From Emergomyces orientalis (lineage: Eukaryota > Ascomycota > Eurotiomycetes > Onygenales > Ajellomycetaceae): 64,000 nt of DNA. A program made the translations under genes and the position numbers. The notes beneath the pieces were generated by a model, which did no database searches, was not told the origin of the DNA, and saw only the letters and a program-made list of their open reading frames with translations. Below are positions 54,708 through 64,000 of this stretch, piece by piece (the stretch's first letter is position 1; every line of letters starts with the position of its first letter). The stretch covers positions 868,001 to 932,000 of the forward strand of contig MOWL01000002.1 in NCBI GenBank assembly GCA_002110485.1, given 5' to 3'.

Positions 54708-56051
54708 CGTTCAGTCCCGTCCAACGTTGAAGATGCTCCCCAAATTCGGTCGCCGGATCCATGGGACCAGAATCCATCGTATCCTCCCACCCCTAGTTAC
54801 TATAACCCGCCATCGGTATTTAGTTCTTCCCCCAACCATATACTTGATGAACACTCTACCCCCCCTTTGCAGCAATCCCAGCCCGATAAACTAGGTTTTT
54901 TCCGAGTGCCTGATTTGGAAAATGGAAGAACACATGATGAACAGACACCAACCTGTATTCATTATTTGATTGAGTGGAGGGTGACTCTTAACAACCGGGT
55001 TGTGGCAAAGGATACAGAACAAGACCTGGTTTTAGCTCCTAGTTCATACTGGCAGCAATTAAAACAAAAGGCCGAGAATGTTCTACTTCGGAAAGTAGCC
55101 CATAACCGACGGCTTAAATTGGATGATACTACAGTTGTGGTATCTGTAAATGATCGATCACAACGTGATCTTACCAAACGCTTTGAAAATACTGATATTG
55201 ATTGGGCAGCTATAGAGAAGCAGCTCCTGACATGGGGAAACCTGTTTCGTCTAGCCAAGAAACTTAGGCTTCATATATCCATTAACTATATAGAGGACAC
55301 TAACCAACCTCCGTCAAGGAAAGGTGACAAAAGAGGGACTTCGTCAGTGACCAAGAGGATGCTTGCGCAACAAGAGGCTCAGATTGATGCTGAGCAAACT
55401 TCTGGACAACCTTCAGTTTGGCGGGACGTGTACAGGATAATGCGTTGTCCTGGGCCACCATGCCGCCACGAAGGGCAGTATTGTTGGCAGGACCCTGAGG
55501 AGAAAAAGCATTACAAACTAAGAACACATCACCTGACAGAGCTTGTCAAGTATGTGGAGCAAGGTGGTGTCATAGAGACCCACGATGATATCCCCGACAT
55601 AGTTCGAGAACAGCTGTATAAAGAGGAGAAACGACGACTCGGAAAACAACAGAAGAGCCCTAAAAATACCACCGGATCAATGTGCCCTCCAATCAACATC
55701 AATGTCCTCCCTACACAGTCATCTCAGCCGTTAATAACATCTACACCGGCCGAAGCCATGGTTTCGAGAACTATTCATACCGATTCTATCGATATTCCTG
55801 GGCTCCTCGATGTAGCAGTGGAGGAGTATACCTGCTGGCAGCAATCACGCGTGAGCAGTGAGATATTCAAGGATCATATTAGAAAAGCGTGTGACGTGGC
55901 ATTAGAAAACTGTCTTGACCTCAAACAAATCTATGAGGATCAAGACCCAGGCTTCTTTGTCAACCATGGCGTGAAAGTGGGTGTCGCACGCCGGTTCGTT
56001 AGCGACATCAGCCTCTGGGTTAAGCAATGCGAACAAAACGAAGGCCATTGA
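54708..56051 (+). CDS. fungal protein of unknown function, probably multicopy, 5' end damaged or incomplete
   Basis: An open frame of 447 codons with coding-like composition and no ATG near its start: an in-frame TGA lies at 54705-54707. The recognisable part starts around SPDPWDQNPSYPPTPSYYNP and continues LGFFRVPDLENGRTHDEQTP, YLIEWRVTLNNRVVAKDTEQ, DRSQRDLTKRFENTDIDWAA, and a Cys-His patch RIMRCPGPPCRHEGQYCWQD. The C-terminus ends RRFVSDISLWVKQCEQNEGH. I recall near-identical proteins occurring many times in ascomycete genomes, which would suit a transposon-linked or selfish gene family; this is memory, not a search. Upstream, other frames also look coding (an NQFGVPDNYQTQTENRAVSQ stretch near 54110-54240, and NGSQDPTASFAVRGDDVQS near 54663-54720), suggesting a frameshifted 5' portion. 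An alternative is an upstream exon joined at the TTTGCAG acceptor near 54870. Confidence 0.55.
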   Translation, partial: RSVPSNVEDAPQIRSPDPWDQNPSYPPTPSYYNPPSVFSSSPNHILDEHSTPPLQQSQPDKLGFFRVPDLENGRTHDEQTPTCIHYLIEWRVTLNNRVVAKDTEQDLVLAPSSYWQQLKQKAENVLLRKVAHNRRLKLDDTTVVVSVNDRSQRDLTKRFENTDIDWAAIEKQLLTWGNLFRLAKKLRLHISINYIEDTNQPPSRKGDKRGTSSVTKRMLAQQEAQIDAEQTSGQPSVWRDVYRIMRCPGPPCRHEGQYCWQDPEEKKHYKLRTHHLTELVKYVEQGGVIETHDDIPDIVREQLYKEEKRRLGKQQKSPKNTTGSMCPPININVLPTQSSQPLITSTPAEAMVSRTIHTDSIDIPGLLDVAVEEYTCWQQSRVSSEIFKDHIRKACDVALENCLDLKQIYEDQDPGFFVNHGVKVGVARRFVSDISLWVKQCEQNEGH

Positions 56052-56438
56052 GAGGGATGAAGCACTGTTTTTCTTAGCTTGAGCACCAATTATGTAGTGA
56101 AATTCATAGTCTTTGCCTTGGAGATGTGCTATTTTGGTTTATCGTCCCACTTGAATGGTATGATCCGTCGATTGCCGACATGCCTATCTATCCTATGATA
56201 GCGCTGCTATACTAAACAAGCACCATTGATTTTACAATACAATCACAGTACCTAACTTTGTTGTATAATACCTGTAACACCCTCTGAAAGGCCAGGGTGC
56301 AAACAAGTCAAACACCTGACAATTGCGACACGGGCCGTCATTGTTCCGTCAGCCCACACACATTTGCTGGATGGGCACCCGTCACCACAATGCTATCCTT
56401 CGAGTTGATCTTTATACACCTTCCCCAACAGTGATTCC
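56052..56438. other. intergenic
   Basis: Short AT-rich spacer. A plus-strand open frame crosses the APH start in another frame and is not convincing. Confidence 0.45.
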
Positions 56439-57299
56439 ATGGCCCTGGAAATCGATGATCTTTCAAATAACGACATCGCTCGTCTCTGCAGCACCGGCCT
56501 TGCTCACTGTGGACGTTCTTTCAAGAGGCTCACCCATAAAATTCTCGTCAAATATGGATGGAGTGTCACGGCAGACGAGGCTGCAAATCAGAAACATGCC
56601 TATCTTCATTCACGCGGGACCAAAATCAACGTTCCGGAAGTCTACCGATATTTCACAAGGTCCAATATAGGATATCTGGTTATGGAGTTCATTGATGGCA
56701 TTTTGTTAGAAAATATCATACCCCAGGAAAATCCTGAAGTCATTCGAAATTTGGCTGAAGCAATATATGGTTTTGCTACAAAAGTTCCACCAGACTTCCC
56801 AGGGCCCCGGAATCGCGGGATACCTCGAGGGTACCTGTTTTCTGAGGACGGGGCTGGAAAATCACTCTGCTCAATGAAGAGTCTTGATTCATGGCTGGAT
56901 GAACGTGCCCGACTTACTGCTTCGGAAACCGTGTTCAATTTTCAACTTTCTGACTGTGTGTTCTGCCATCTGGATCTCAGCCGACGGAATATCATCCTTC
57001 AAGATGAGTTCTTTTATCTCTTGGACTGGGAATATGCGGGCTTTTATCCTCGAGAGTTTGAAAATTACTCCATCCTATTTATAGGACAGAAGGAAGACTC
57101 CAACTTCGCATACAATCTTACAAATGCGCTTGACTCTGTATATCAAAAAGAGGGTATGAAAACTGAAGACGGACATATAATTGGACTTTTGGATCGAGTT
57201 TACCGGAACAATTTGAAATATATTTTGTATGTCTACTCAGAAAGCATTGATGACACACTTGAACTAACTAAGTCAACAGTTCTGATCCACCGGAGATAG
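56439..57299 (+). CDS. APH-type phosphotransferase family protein
   Basis: Small-molecule or protein kinase-like fold of the aminoglycoside phosphotransferase (APH) superfamily. In fungi the substrates are mostly unknown, and antibiotic resistance should not be assumed. Intronless, 286 residues. Motifs: beta-3 lysine in KILVKYGWSV, the VPEVYRYF segment followed by IGYLVMEFIDGILLENII as the hinge, the catalytic loop FCHLDLSRRNIILQD (H-x-D-x4-N intact), and the metal-binding FYLLDWEYAGFYPREFE. It is at the short end for the family; the glycine-loop region is poorly defined. The ATG at 56439 is the first in frame. It sits in the accessory block with a damaged multicopy gene and a transposase, and a second unlike APH gene lies 4 kb away. 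Confidence 0.85.
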   Translation: MALEIDDLSNNDIARLCSTGLAHCGRSFKRLTHKILVKYGWSVTADEAANQKHAYLHSRGTKINVPEVYRYFTRSNIGYLVMEFIDGILLENIIPQENPEVIRNLAEAIYGFATKVPPDFPGPRNRGIPRGYLFSEDGAGKSLCSMKSLDSWLDERARLTASETVFNFQLSDCVFCHLDLSRRNIILQDEFFYLLDWEYAGFYPREFENYSILFIGQKEDSNFAYNLTNALDSVYQKEGMKTEDGHIIGLLDRVYRNNLKYILYVYSESIDDTLELTKSTVLIHRR

Positions 57300-57381
57300 A
57301 CTGGGAATCGGTGAAGCAGTTTGGTTTGCTTATTTGATGTAATATGTGTTGAGTAAATTTTACATCAGCAATCAAATAACT

Positions 57382-58113
57382 CTAGTAAAATTCACCAATT
57401 TCCATTGGATCCGGGAGCTGCACAATTTGGCCTTGGGCGTTTCTATGGTATCGATTTTGTATGCGTTGCATGAACTCGTTCCTCTCATTAACGGAGAGCG
57501 GAATATATCCTTGACTCGTCAAATCCAAGAAGACCGTTCCCCTATAAGATATGTTAGATGAAACGAGTTCGAAAAAAAGGTTCCGCTTAGCCGACATACA
57601 CCCAATAACGACAGCCATTTCCAGAACCTGTCATTCGATACCTAGTGCGTCCCTTCGCCTGAATCAATTGGAGGCAGTGCCCTACTTTGAGATTGGCGCA
57701 AATATGATAATCAAAGTATGTTAGCCTTGAGTCCGATAGGGCATAGGGGTGTGACGTGGCGCTGAAAGTCCCATTTTCATCTCCACCATTTGCGAGAGAC
57801 ATGTTCAAGCGAATGGACGATGTTTCGCCCTGGAGAATCAGGTATATCGACCAATGGTTTTGCTTTTATCCCAACCAGCCAGACCCATGGTGTGAACCAC
57901 AAATCTGACCTTGACGACAATCTGATCGTTCAAGTTCATTTTTGGCGGTCCAAGGGACTGTGTGGTGCAAAAGACTAAAGCGGGGGAGGATGAAGGAAGC
58001 ATGCACTCTTTACTCTTTGGCAAACTTTCCGCCTGATAAACCTTCCAGATCCCTGTTTGACGCTTACATGTATTATACAATAACCCTCTGTTCATGGTAT
58101 TGTTCAGTGCCAT
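57382..58113 (-). pseudogene. DUF7770-type gene with a one-base frameshift
   Basis: Minus-strand coding DNA in three readable parts. Part 1 (58113 down to about 57868) ends VKVRFVVHTMGLAGWDK. Part 2 continues in another frame as QNHWSIYLILQGETSSIRLN and leads to MTGSGNGCRYW. After a 58-base GT-AG intron (57599-57542), the last exon reads GTVFLDLTSQGYIPLSVNER and ends PMEIGEFY. The 'VxxVxHT' start, 'NHWSIYL' strand, 'SIRLNM' and 'GSGNGCRYW' elements match what I remember of DUF7770, a fungal domain of unknown function. The frame breaks in an A4 run (57864-57867, T on the plus strand): one more A would restore it, and no intron explains the shift. Either true decay or a homopolymer sequencing error is possible. 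Confidence 0.65.
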
Positions 58114-58311
58114 AAATTAAACTCTAGGAACATGGGCGGTAATCTAGCCTGGTTTAGTAAGTGTCTTGGCAGCGGGCCGTGTTTAAAATGGAACCCGATT
58201 TTGGTAGCTCCTATGCCTCGTTTAATATGGAAAAGGGACTTCCTCGTTTGCGTCATTTTCCATCCTATAAAGCTAGCTAAAAACAAAAAATAAATAAAAT
58301 AAAACTCCTAG

Positions 58312-59291
58312 TTACATCTCCTCAATAGTTAGGCCTGCATGCTGGAAATGGCCTTTAGCACTCTGTTCTCTTGAACCCACAATATTAACGCACCATTCAA
58401 GAAAAGTATCAAAGCTTTGGCCAGGATCTTCCTCATAAAGTTGCCAGTTCCGCTTAATAAAAGCCTTCAGCTGAGCAAAGTATTCTTCAATAGGATTCAG
58501 GTCTGGTGAGTATGGTGGCAGGTACACTAGTTTGACTCCTGCGTTAGAGCACATTTGCTCTATCTGCTCAGAGTGATGAAAAGATGCATTGTCCATAATC
58601 AGAACAGACTTTCGCTCTGGCCATTTCCCACAATGCTGAAGAAGCTGCTCGATAAAATCCTCAAAAACAACAGCATCGGTTGAGCCCTGAAAGACGCGAG
58701 AGAGGACTATACCATCTTGGGCATATGCAGGAAGTATCTGATAGCGTTGGTCACGATGAAATTTGGACACCTGGACAGGTGCAATGCCAAGTGGAGACCA
58801 ACCCCTACGTCTGAACCCTATCCGTCGATCACAGCCAGATTCATCAGCATAAACTAGGTGATATGAACGGAAATCTGAAAGATAGTGAAAGTAGGCATCT
58901 CGCAGGTCTGCGTTTCGTTCTCTTGCTTTCTGCCGGGCTGTTTCTTTGACCATCCCCTGGAGGCAAGCGCCCGGCTGATGCTGGATGTTGTTGTTCGTGC
59001 ATGAAACTCATCCCACAGAAAGACCACCATCTCGTTCAGATATAAACCAGGTTTTTCAAGTAGATGGTCACAAAGAGCTTGGAGCATCGGGGGCGTGATA
59101 TTTCGTGGCCGTCCACCTTTAATTGGAGGTGCTCTGACATGACCAAACAGCCGCAATTTAGAGCGAATCCTAGGGATCGCACGCTTGCTGCATCCGGCAG
59201 CCTCAGTCATCTGAGAGTTAGTCAGTGGTGCATCACATTTGATCATATCATGAATAAGCTCAAGCTTTGAAAGTGCTAGATATGGTGCCAT
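58312..59291 (-). mobile_element. Tc1/mariner-IS630-type DD34E transposase with a one-base frameshift
   Basis: Coding sequence of a cut-and-paste DNA transposase. The N-terminal part (59291 to about 58943) has a helix-turn-helix region (NSQMTEAAGCSKRAIPRIRS), a GGRPRNITPPML linker and LASRGWSKK. The frame then shifts by one base, and the catalytic part continues TARQKARERNADLRDAYFHY. The DDE triad is intact: first Asp in VYADESGCDRR, second in LIMDNASFHHS, and Glu in YSPDLNPIEEYFAQLK, with 34 residues between the last two. The shift lies in an A3 run (58941-58943 region); one extra A restores frame. I looked for terminal inverted repeats and TA duplications in the flanks (58100-58312 and 59292-59640) and found none convincing, so element ends are not defined. 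Confidence 0.88.
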
Positions 59292-61178
59292 TCTTTACAT
59301 GCAGCATAGCGAGAATCCCTATGTTGATCATGGTCAAGAGCTTTCAGAACGGACACTGAGGTGGATAACTGAGGTAGCAACTGTATAAGTGATACAGGTA
59401 AAGAACAGCAGGCTTTGTCACGGTACACTTCATACCATACAAATACAACTCTCAGGAACCAGTAACCCGGTGTTTATTTCCCGATACGGATAGTCTGTCT
59501 TGGCATTAGGGTTTGGAAAACACTTTTACTGTGTATCGAATTATTTCGAGAGCCTCAATTGACGTCTAAAGTATCTTTAGTCACATGACTGAGAGTGGGG
59601 CTCTGCGCGCTTAGCATTCTTCGAGCTATCTCATCCTCTCAGACAATTCTCAATTTGTGTCAACAAGAGAGCTTCAAGATCTGCGAGAATGTCAAGTTCA
59701 ACATTTCAGTAAAGTATATATTTCCCATAGTAACATATTCATTGCCTGCAGCCTAGCTAAGTACATGCACCTTGCAAAACAGAAAGAAAAATACCAATTC
59801 TCAGCAGCAAAACGAATAAAACAAATACAAGTTGCTCTCATAGCACATCCAAAACACCCCTGATCAACACGAAGTGAATAATACAAACCGCCTCATAGGA
59901 CATCAAAAACTTTTTGATCATTTTCCTGAGTGACGAAACAATATATAACACACTTCCCCTTGGATTGGCGGACGGCTGTTGCGTTGAAACAAGCAGTGAC
60001 TCCGTCGGACAGATTAGCCTGTTGTCTTCTGATTGATCTCCCGTTTCGCGGCTGCGTCGCATGAAACGCATACCTCCCCGGGCTTGTAGTACTCGTCGTG
60101 AATCGGACACCGGTAGGCATGTTCTTTTTTGACGCAGTGGGTAGAGAAAGCTTTGCGGGAAGTTGGACTAAATCATGGTGTTAGAAGAAATTTTCATGGC
60201 GGTCATGGCTTGAGTGCAGACCAATGGTGAGAACCCCCTCCCATTTTGTAATATCCGGGTCTGTCTGGACGCTGAAATATGCTTTGAATGTTTGATATAA
60301 TGGCCGGAAATTCGCGATGGTGAACACGAATGAAGGACGAATTGGAGGTGATATATCTGAGATTGAGTCGGATAGTCCAAAAAGAGATTTCACAAAGTAT
60401 TTGATAATAGCTGATGATTGTGTTGACGAGGAAAAAAGTGAGACTTTTCGCTCCTGATCTGGAGGGTTTATATAAGATCTTTCTCAGCTCGTTTTCCATC
60501 ATAACCGCCGAACTGGTGTACTAATAGCTCTACGCTGCCTCGACACGATTAAGCGCCGAACATGAGGCCCCGGAACCATGTCGCGGGCACTCTGGGCTCC
60601 TGATGAGACAGACGGGGTTTCGTAATTGTGCAATGAACAGAGCAAACGCCATGATCAACAGGCCAATTGCTTCCTGGGTATTATAAAGATGCCCGAGTTG
60701 GATAGCCACCGAATATAGCCAAAAAAATGACGTTTTAATGAATGCTAGTTTCGAGGTCATCATAAAAAAATATGACATACATGTACGATGTTGGAGAACG
60801 ACCATATTTTTGTTTTGAAGTACTAAGTCAAATTCTCTATTCCGTACTCTGAATCATATGAGGCCCAAAACCTGAGCTAAATTTTAGATTTTCCAACCAA
60901 CCGCGCTCAGCGCTTAGGCAGAAGCTGGGTAAAGAGCGAAGCGAGCTGCAGCCAATCAGATCACGTCAGGAGCCGCCAGTTGATTTTTCTTATTACGCAG
61001 CCTGGAGAATTGAGCTGTTACAAAAGGGAAGCCAGGCTGAATCCCCCAGAGGATAAACTGAGAATTAAAATCTGCACACCAGCTCAAGAAAGAATAATTA
61101 TTTCCGTGGCAAACGCGTTGTATTTCAGATAGTTTGATCTACTTTTCTAATCATTTCCACTGTCCCGCCCACCAAACC
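59292..61178. other. 1.9 kb region with possible unrecognised minus-strand exons
   Basis: Minus-strand open frames at 59893-60120, 60181-60393 and 60203-60502 have varied composition. In one minus-strand frame around 60040-60150 there is a compact Cys/His pattern (YRCPIHDEYYKPGEVCVSCD) that could be a small zinc-binding motif. I could not assemble a consistent gene. A short perfect inverted repeat CTAAAG-TAT-CTTTAG lies near 59565-59580. Confidence 0.35.
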
Positions 61179-62615
61179 ATGGAGAACAACGGGAGAACTT
61201 CACAGCCTAATTCCGCTCATAGTGACGATACGGCAATGTTTTCACCAGTTCTATCTGCTGTAAATCTCAAACGTCTTCCAATCTTTTGTTCTATAATTCG
61301 AAAAACATCTGCAGACTTTTTGGAAAATCAGGAAACGCCTATTGAGCCAATAACTGTCGAATCTCCACTGTTCGGTTCTTACCATGCATTATTTCCAATT
61401 CGATTTCATGATGGGTTGCAATGGATTCTGAAGATTCCAGTTTGTGGTACACCTGAGTATTTCGACTCGTCCGCTTCAACAGCGCTGCGATCCGAAGCTT
61501 TGACCATGCAATTTATTCGACGAGAAACCTCAGTCCCAGTTCCTGATGTCTTCGCATTCGATGCCACATTGGAAAATGAGCTCGGTGTCCCCTTCATCCT
61601 CATGAACTTTATCCAGGGAATGTCTCTGTATGACTGCTGGTTTGACATGAAGATCTCAAAAGAAGAACGGAAATTTCGTCGCACAAGGACCCTGGATGAT
61701 ATCGCTCGAGCTATGGCTGAACCAGGTCGATTTTCGTTTCCTACTGGCGGGGCCCCGACATTTGATACGGAAGGGAACTTAACTGGCACCGGCCCAATGA
61801 GATTTGTTGATCATCAGGCAATGCTTGAGCGACTCGCGCAAAGTGACGATGACGACGTTGAACCAGCAGTATATTATGAAGCGGGGCCTTTCGTAGACCC
61901 ACGAGATTTCTACCTTCTCTCACTCAACAAGGCAAAGCAGCCAAAGCATGAGATCGGGGTAGGGATGCTGAAGCTTCTTCGTCTCTTTTTACAATGGGCG
62001 CCAGCACCGCAAGACCCAAAGTTCGTTCTTACGCATCCGGACTTGAATATACAGAATATCCTTGTGTCCCAGGATGGGAGTGTGCAGGGCTTAATTGATT
62101 GGGACGATGTGGCGGCAATTCCCCGCCTTGTCGGAAACGAGAAATATCCCTCTTGGCTCACTCGGGACTGGGATCCTTCAATGTATGCATGGAACGAGGA
62201 AATGGAGAAGGGCATTGAACAAGCTACATTATGGGAGGATTCTCCGGAGACTCTTGCCTCTCATCGCAAAGAGTACAATGACTTTATGCAGCGGTATCTA
62301 TCTCTGCAAAGGAACCCCGCTCCACCACGCGCTGCTGCTGCTCAAGATTTGACCGCAACTCAGAAATCACTCTTCGTCGAGAACCTTCTTATTGCGGCCG
62401 ACAACTCCATGTGCAGATTCAAAATTCTTGCCAAATTTGTTCAGGTGATTGTGGAATTGGCGCGAATGAACTCTTTGGAACCTCTTGACGACAAGTATGG
62501 AAATATGGAGATGTACGATTTATTATATGATCTAGCAGAGGGTAAAGTGGAACAGGAAATGCTTGATTTTTTGAAAAATGATTTTGAGACTCTTGTGAAT
62601 CAAAGTGTTATGTGA
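61179..62615 (+). CDS. APH-type phosphotransferase family protein
   Basis: Intronless, 478 residues from the ATG at 61179 (the frame extends upstream without another ATG). It has the APH/choline-kinase-like layout of large fungal families: WILKIPVCGTPEYF with the beta-3 lysine, RSEALTMQFIRRETSVPVPD, GVPFILMNFIQGMSLYDCW as the hinge, a long insert, then the catalytic loop FVLTHPDLNIQNILVSQDG (H-x-D-x4-N intact) and GLIDWDDVAAIPRLVGNEKY as the metal-binding segment, followed by the typical PSWLTRDWDP. The C-terminal 150 residues are helical. Such proteins are expanded in Onygenales; substrates are unknown. It is clearly different from the 286-residue APH protein at 56439, so the two are not a recent tandem duplicate. 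Confidence 0.9.
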   Translation: MENNGRTSQPNSAHSDDTAMFSPVLSAVNLKRLPIFCSIIRKTSADFLENQETPIEPITVESPLFGSYHALFPIRFHDGLQWILKIPVCGTPEYFDSSASTALRSEALTMQFIRRETSVPVPDVFAFDATLENELGVPFILMNFIQGMSLYDCWFDMKISKEERKFRRTRTLDDIARAMAEPGRFSFPTGGAPTFDTEGNLTGTGPMRFVDHQAMLERLAQSDDDDVEPAVYYEAGPFVDPRDFYLLSLNKAKQPKHEIGVGMLKLLRLFLQWAPAPQDPKFVLTHPDLNIQNILVSQDGSVQGLIDWDDVAAIPRLVGNEKYPSWLTRDWDPSMYAWNEEMEKGIEQATLWEDSPETLASHRKEYNDFMQRYLSLQRNPAPPRAAAAQDLTATQKSLFVENLLIAADNSMCRFKILAKFVQVIVELARMNSLEPLDDKYGNMEMYDLLYDLAEGKVEQEMLDFLKNDFETLVNQSVM

Positions 62616-64000
62616 GATGCAATCCCATGTTTTTCGGCGATTTGGTAAAGTTGGATGATACCCGGACCTCAAATCAAATATCAACTTGGTTTTTATTGAA
62701 TGCGCCGTATGTTCGTCCACAAATACATATACAAACATTAAAACCGACGCTATCACCGAGTACTTCCCCACCTCGCTTCAATAAAGGAAACAAAGGTTAC
62801 CCTCCGATTATGTTGTTAAATAGGGTCTTGAGTATACCATAAACTGGGGGGGGGAAGCTGCCGCTCTTGGGGACGCGACAATAATGGAATATCGAAAAGT
62901 CGCTCCGAACGTGTCCTACATAAAATGATACATGGTTTTCGCCTTTGTCCTCGAACTAAAGATTCAAAAAAGCAGAACGACCAAACCAAGTAACCACCTA
63001 CGTAGTTAGTTATTAATAGCTAAATTTAGAAAATGCAGAGTGATGTACTCCGTAGGAAGAAAGAGAAATAAAATTAAGTTTTGCTAGAGCATATTCGCGG
63101 GTGTTGATGAATGTTGACCCACCTTTCTATTCAAGTACTCTAACAGCTCACCAACATATATTAAGCGAATTCAACCCTTCCTATGTTTTGTCTGGTCGTC
63201 CTTCTAATGCGTCCTTGACGATGCGTTGCTGGCCCATCATCATGATGTGCGAACTAGCTGTTTCCCTCACTGACAAACTTCTTGGAACCTTCCGGGGATA
63301 AAAACTACACCCCGAACCGCACCTGTATCTTGCAAAACCCTGGTCATTGTTGCATATTCGTTTAGAAAGGCGAAAATCAGCAATAGGAATGCCGTAACAT
63401 AACGTAAAATTTTTGCGTATCATGACCCTTTTCAAAATCCATATCATAGCCATCATGATGATTCAATGAATAGCTTGCGCGGCCCGCCGACCCCAGTTTT
63501 GTTCCGGCCCCTGTAATGTACGCATACCCACACGACCCCAACTTTGGAAGGTTGGGCTTCTTCATCCCCTGGTAAATATGAGTCGAAGACCGCAATCGAA
63601 CGGAAGATGCCTCTTGGCCCCCAGTACCCCAATACCCCATGCTTCCATGGGTATGAGTGTTCTGATTTGAAGTTGATAGGATACGCTCCGCCCGCAGCAT
63701 GCATACATCACTCCTTCCTTAGACCCTGGAGTGTGATAAGGATTGATGTGTAATCTGCCAACTTTCTCTTTCCCGGTTCTCTCCGGCCGTTGAGAACTAC
63801 CATGGCGGAGAGGGTTGGAACATATGGAGCCGCTGTAATAATGGGCTGCAGATTGCGTGATACTCCGCATTCGGCTGGGGGGGGAACCCATGTGGACAGC
63901 GGTATCTAAATAAACGAATGGTCTGAAAGGAATTCCTTCTTCTGTTTTTGATAAAGATGCTGAGTGGCATTCTGTAGCCGTACGCCTGGAACGGACGATC
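62616..64000. other. right end of window, no supported gene
   Basis: AT-rich 3' flank of the APH gene, then mixed sequence. Overlapping minus-strand frames at 63181-63456, 63377-63704 and 63562-63891 might contain exons of a gene running in from the right (for example the segment GFARYRCGSGCSFYPRKVPR), but no domain or splice set is clear. Confidence 0.4.

Noticed and set aside
58100..59640. Terminal inverted repeats and TA duplications for the transposase element
   Set aside because: Comparing the two flanks by eye gave only weak, mostly direct similarity (TGTCTTGGCA-like on both sides), not a convincing inverted repeat.
60530..60805. Minus-strand frame of 91 codons with hydrophobic stretches
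   Set aside because: Possible membrane-like composition, but there is no start context, homology or splice partner; kept only as intergenic.

Overview
The window is nuclear DNA of a filamentous ascomycete. The genes are split by short introns (about 50-140 bases, mostly GT-AG with CTAAC-like branch sites). The set includes creA, bro1, mdj1, pim1/lon, rad4, a HAUS6-type augmin subunit and a STRIPAK MOB3/phocein. Protein flavour, long intergenic spaces and two APH-type phosphotransferase genes suggest the order Onygenales (Blastomyces/Histoplasma/Emmonsia/Coccidioides-like). This assignment is inference from recalled families, not from a search.

Layout. 0.8-20.3 kb is a conventional gene-dense block: a Zn(2)-C6 regulator with a Cat8/Sip4-like DNA-binding region (-), an unnamed low-complexity protein (-), a small CoA-binding-fold protein (-), Rad4/XPC (+), an Hnt2/Fhit-like HIT hydrolase (+), an HD-domain 5'-deoxynucleotidase (HDDC2-like, -), HAUS6 (+), the zinc chaperone GTPase ZNG1/COBW (-) and MOB3/phocein (+). 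20.3-30.9 kb is sparse and holds one large atypical protein kinase (-) with a repeated LPINPAF-type motif in its tail. 30.9-41 kb carries mitochondrial Lon protease PIM1 (-), divergent from mitochondrial DnaJ MDJ1 (+), followed by the ESCRT factor BRO1 (+). 41-54.7 kb contains a single gene, the carbon catabolite repressor creA (-), with about 9.6 kb of simple-sequence-rich, apparently gene-free DNA upstream. 54.7-62.6 kb is an accessory block: a probably multicopy fungal gene with a damaged 5' end, an APH-like kinase, a frameshifted DUF7770-type gene, a frameshifted DD34E Tc1/mariner-IS630-type transposase and a second APH-like kinase.

Functional links. PIM1 and MDJ1 act together in mitochondrial matrix protein quality control and share one 458-base intergenic region. 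ZNG1 and MOB3 are divergent across only 175 bases, and HDDC2-like and HAUS6 across 545 bases. The other neighbours show no clear pathway relation. Exon models were built by hand from splice signals, and every multi-exon model given as intact keeps one reading frame across its junctions. The most notable observations are the repeat-bearing atypical kinase, two GC-AG introns (one next to a 12-base micro-exon in ZNG1), a 29-base A tract just upstream of the creA start, and two genes each broken by one missing A in a short A run.
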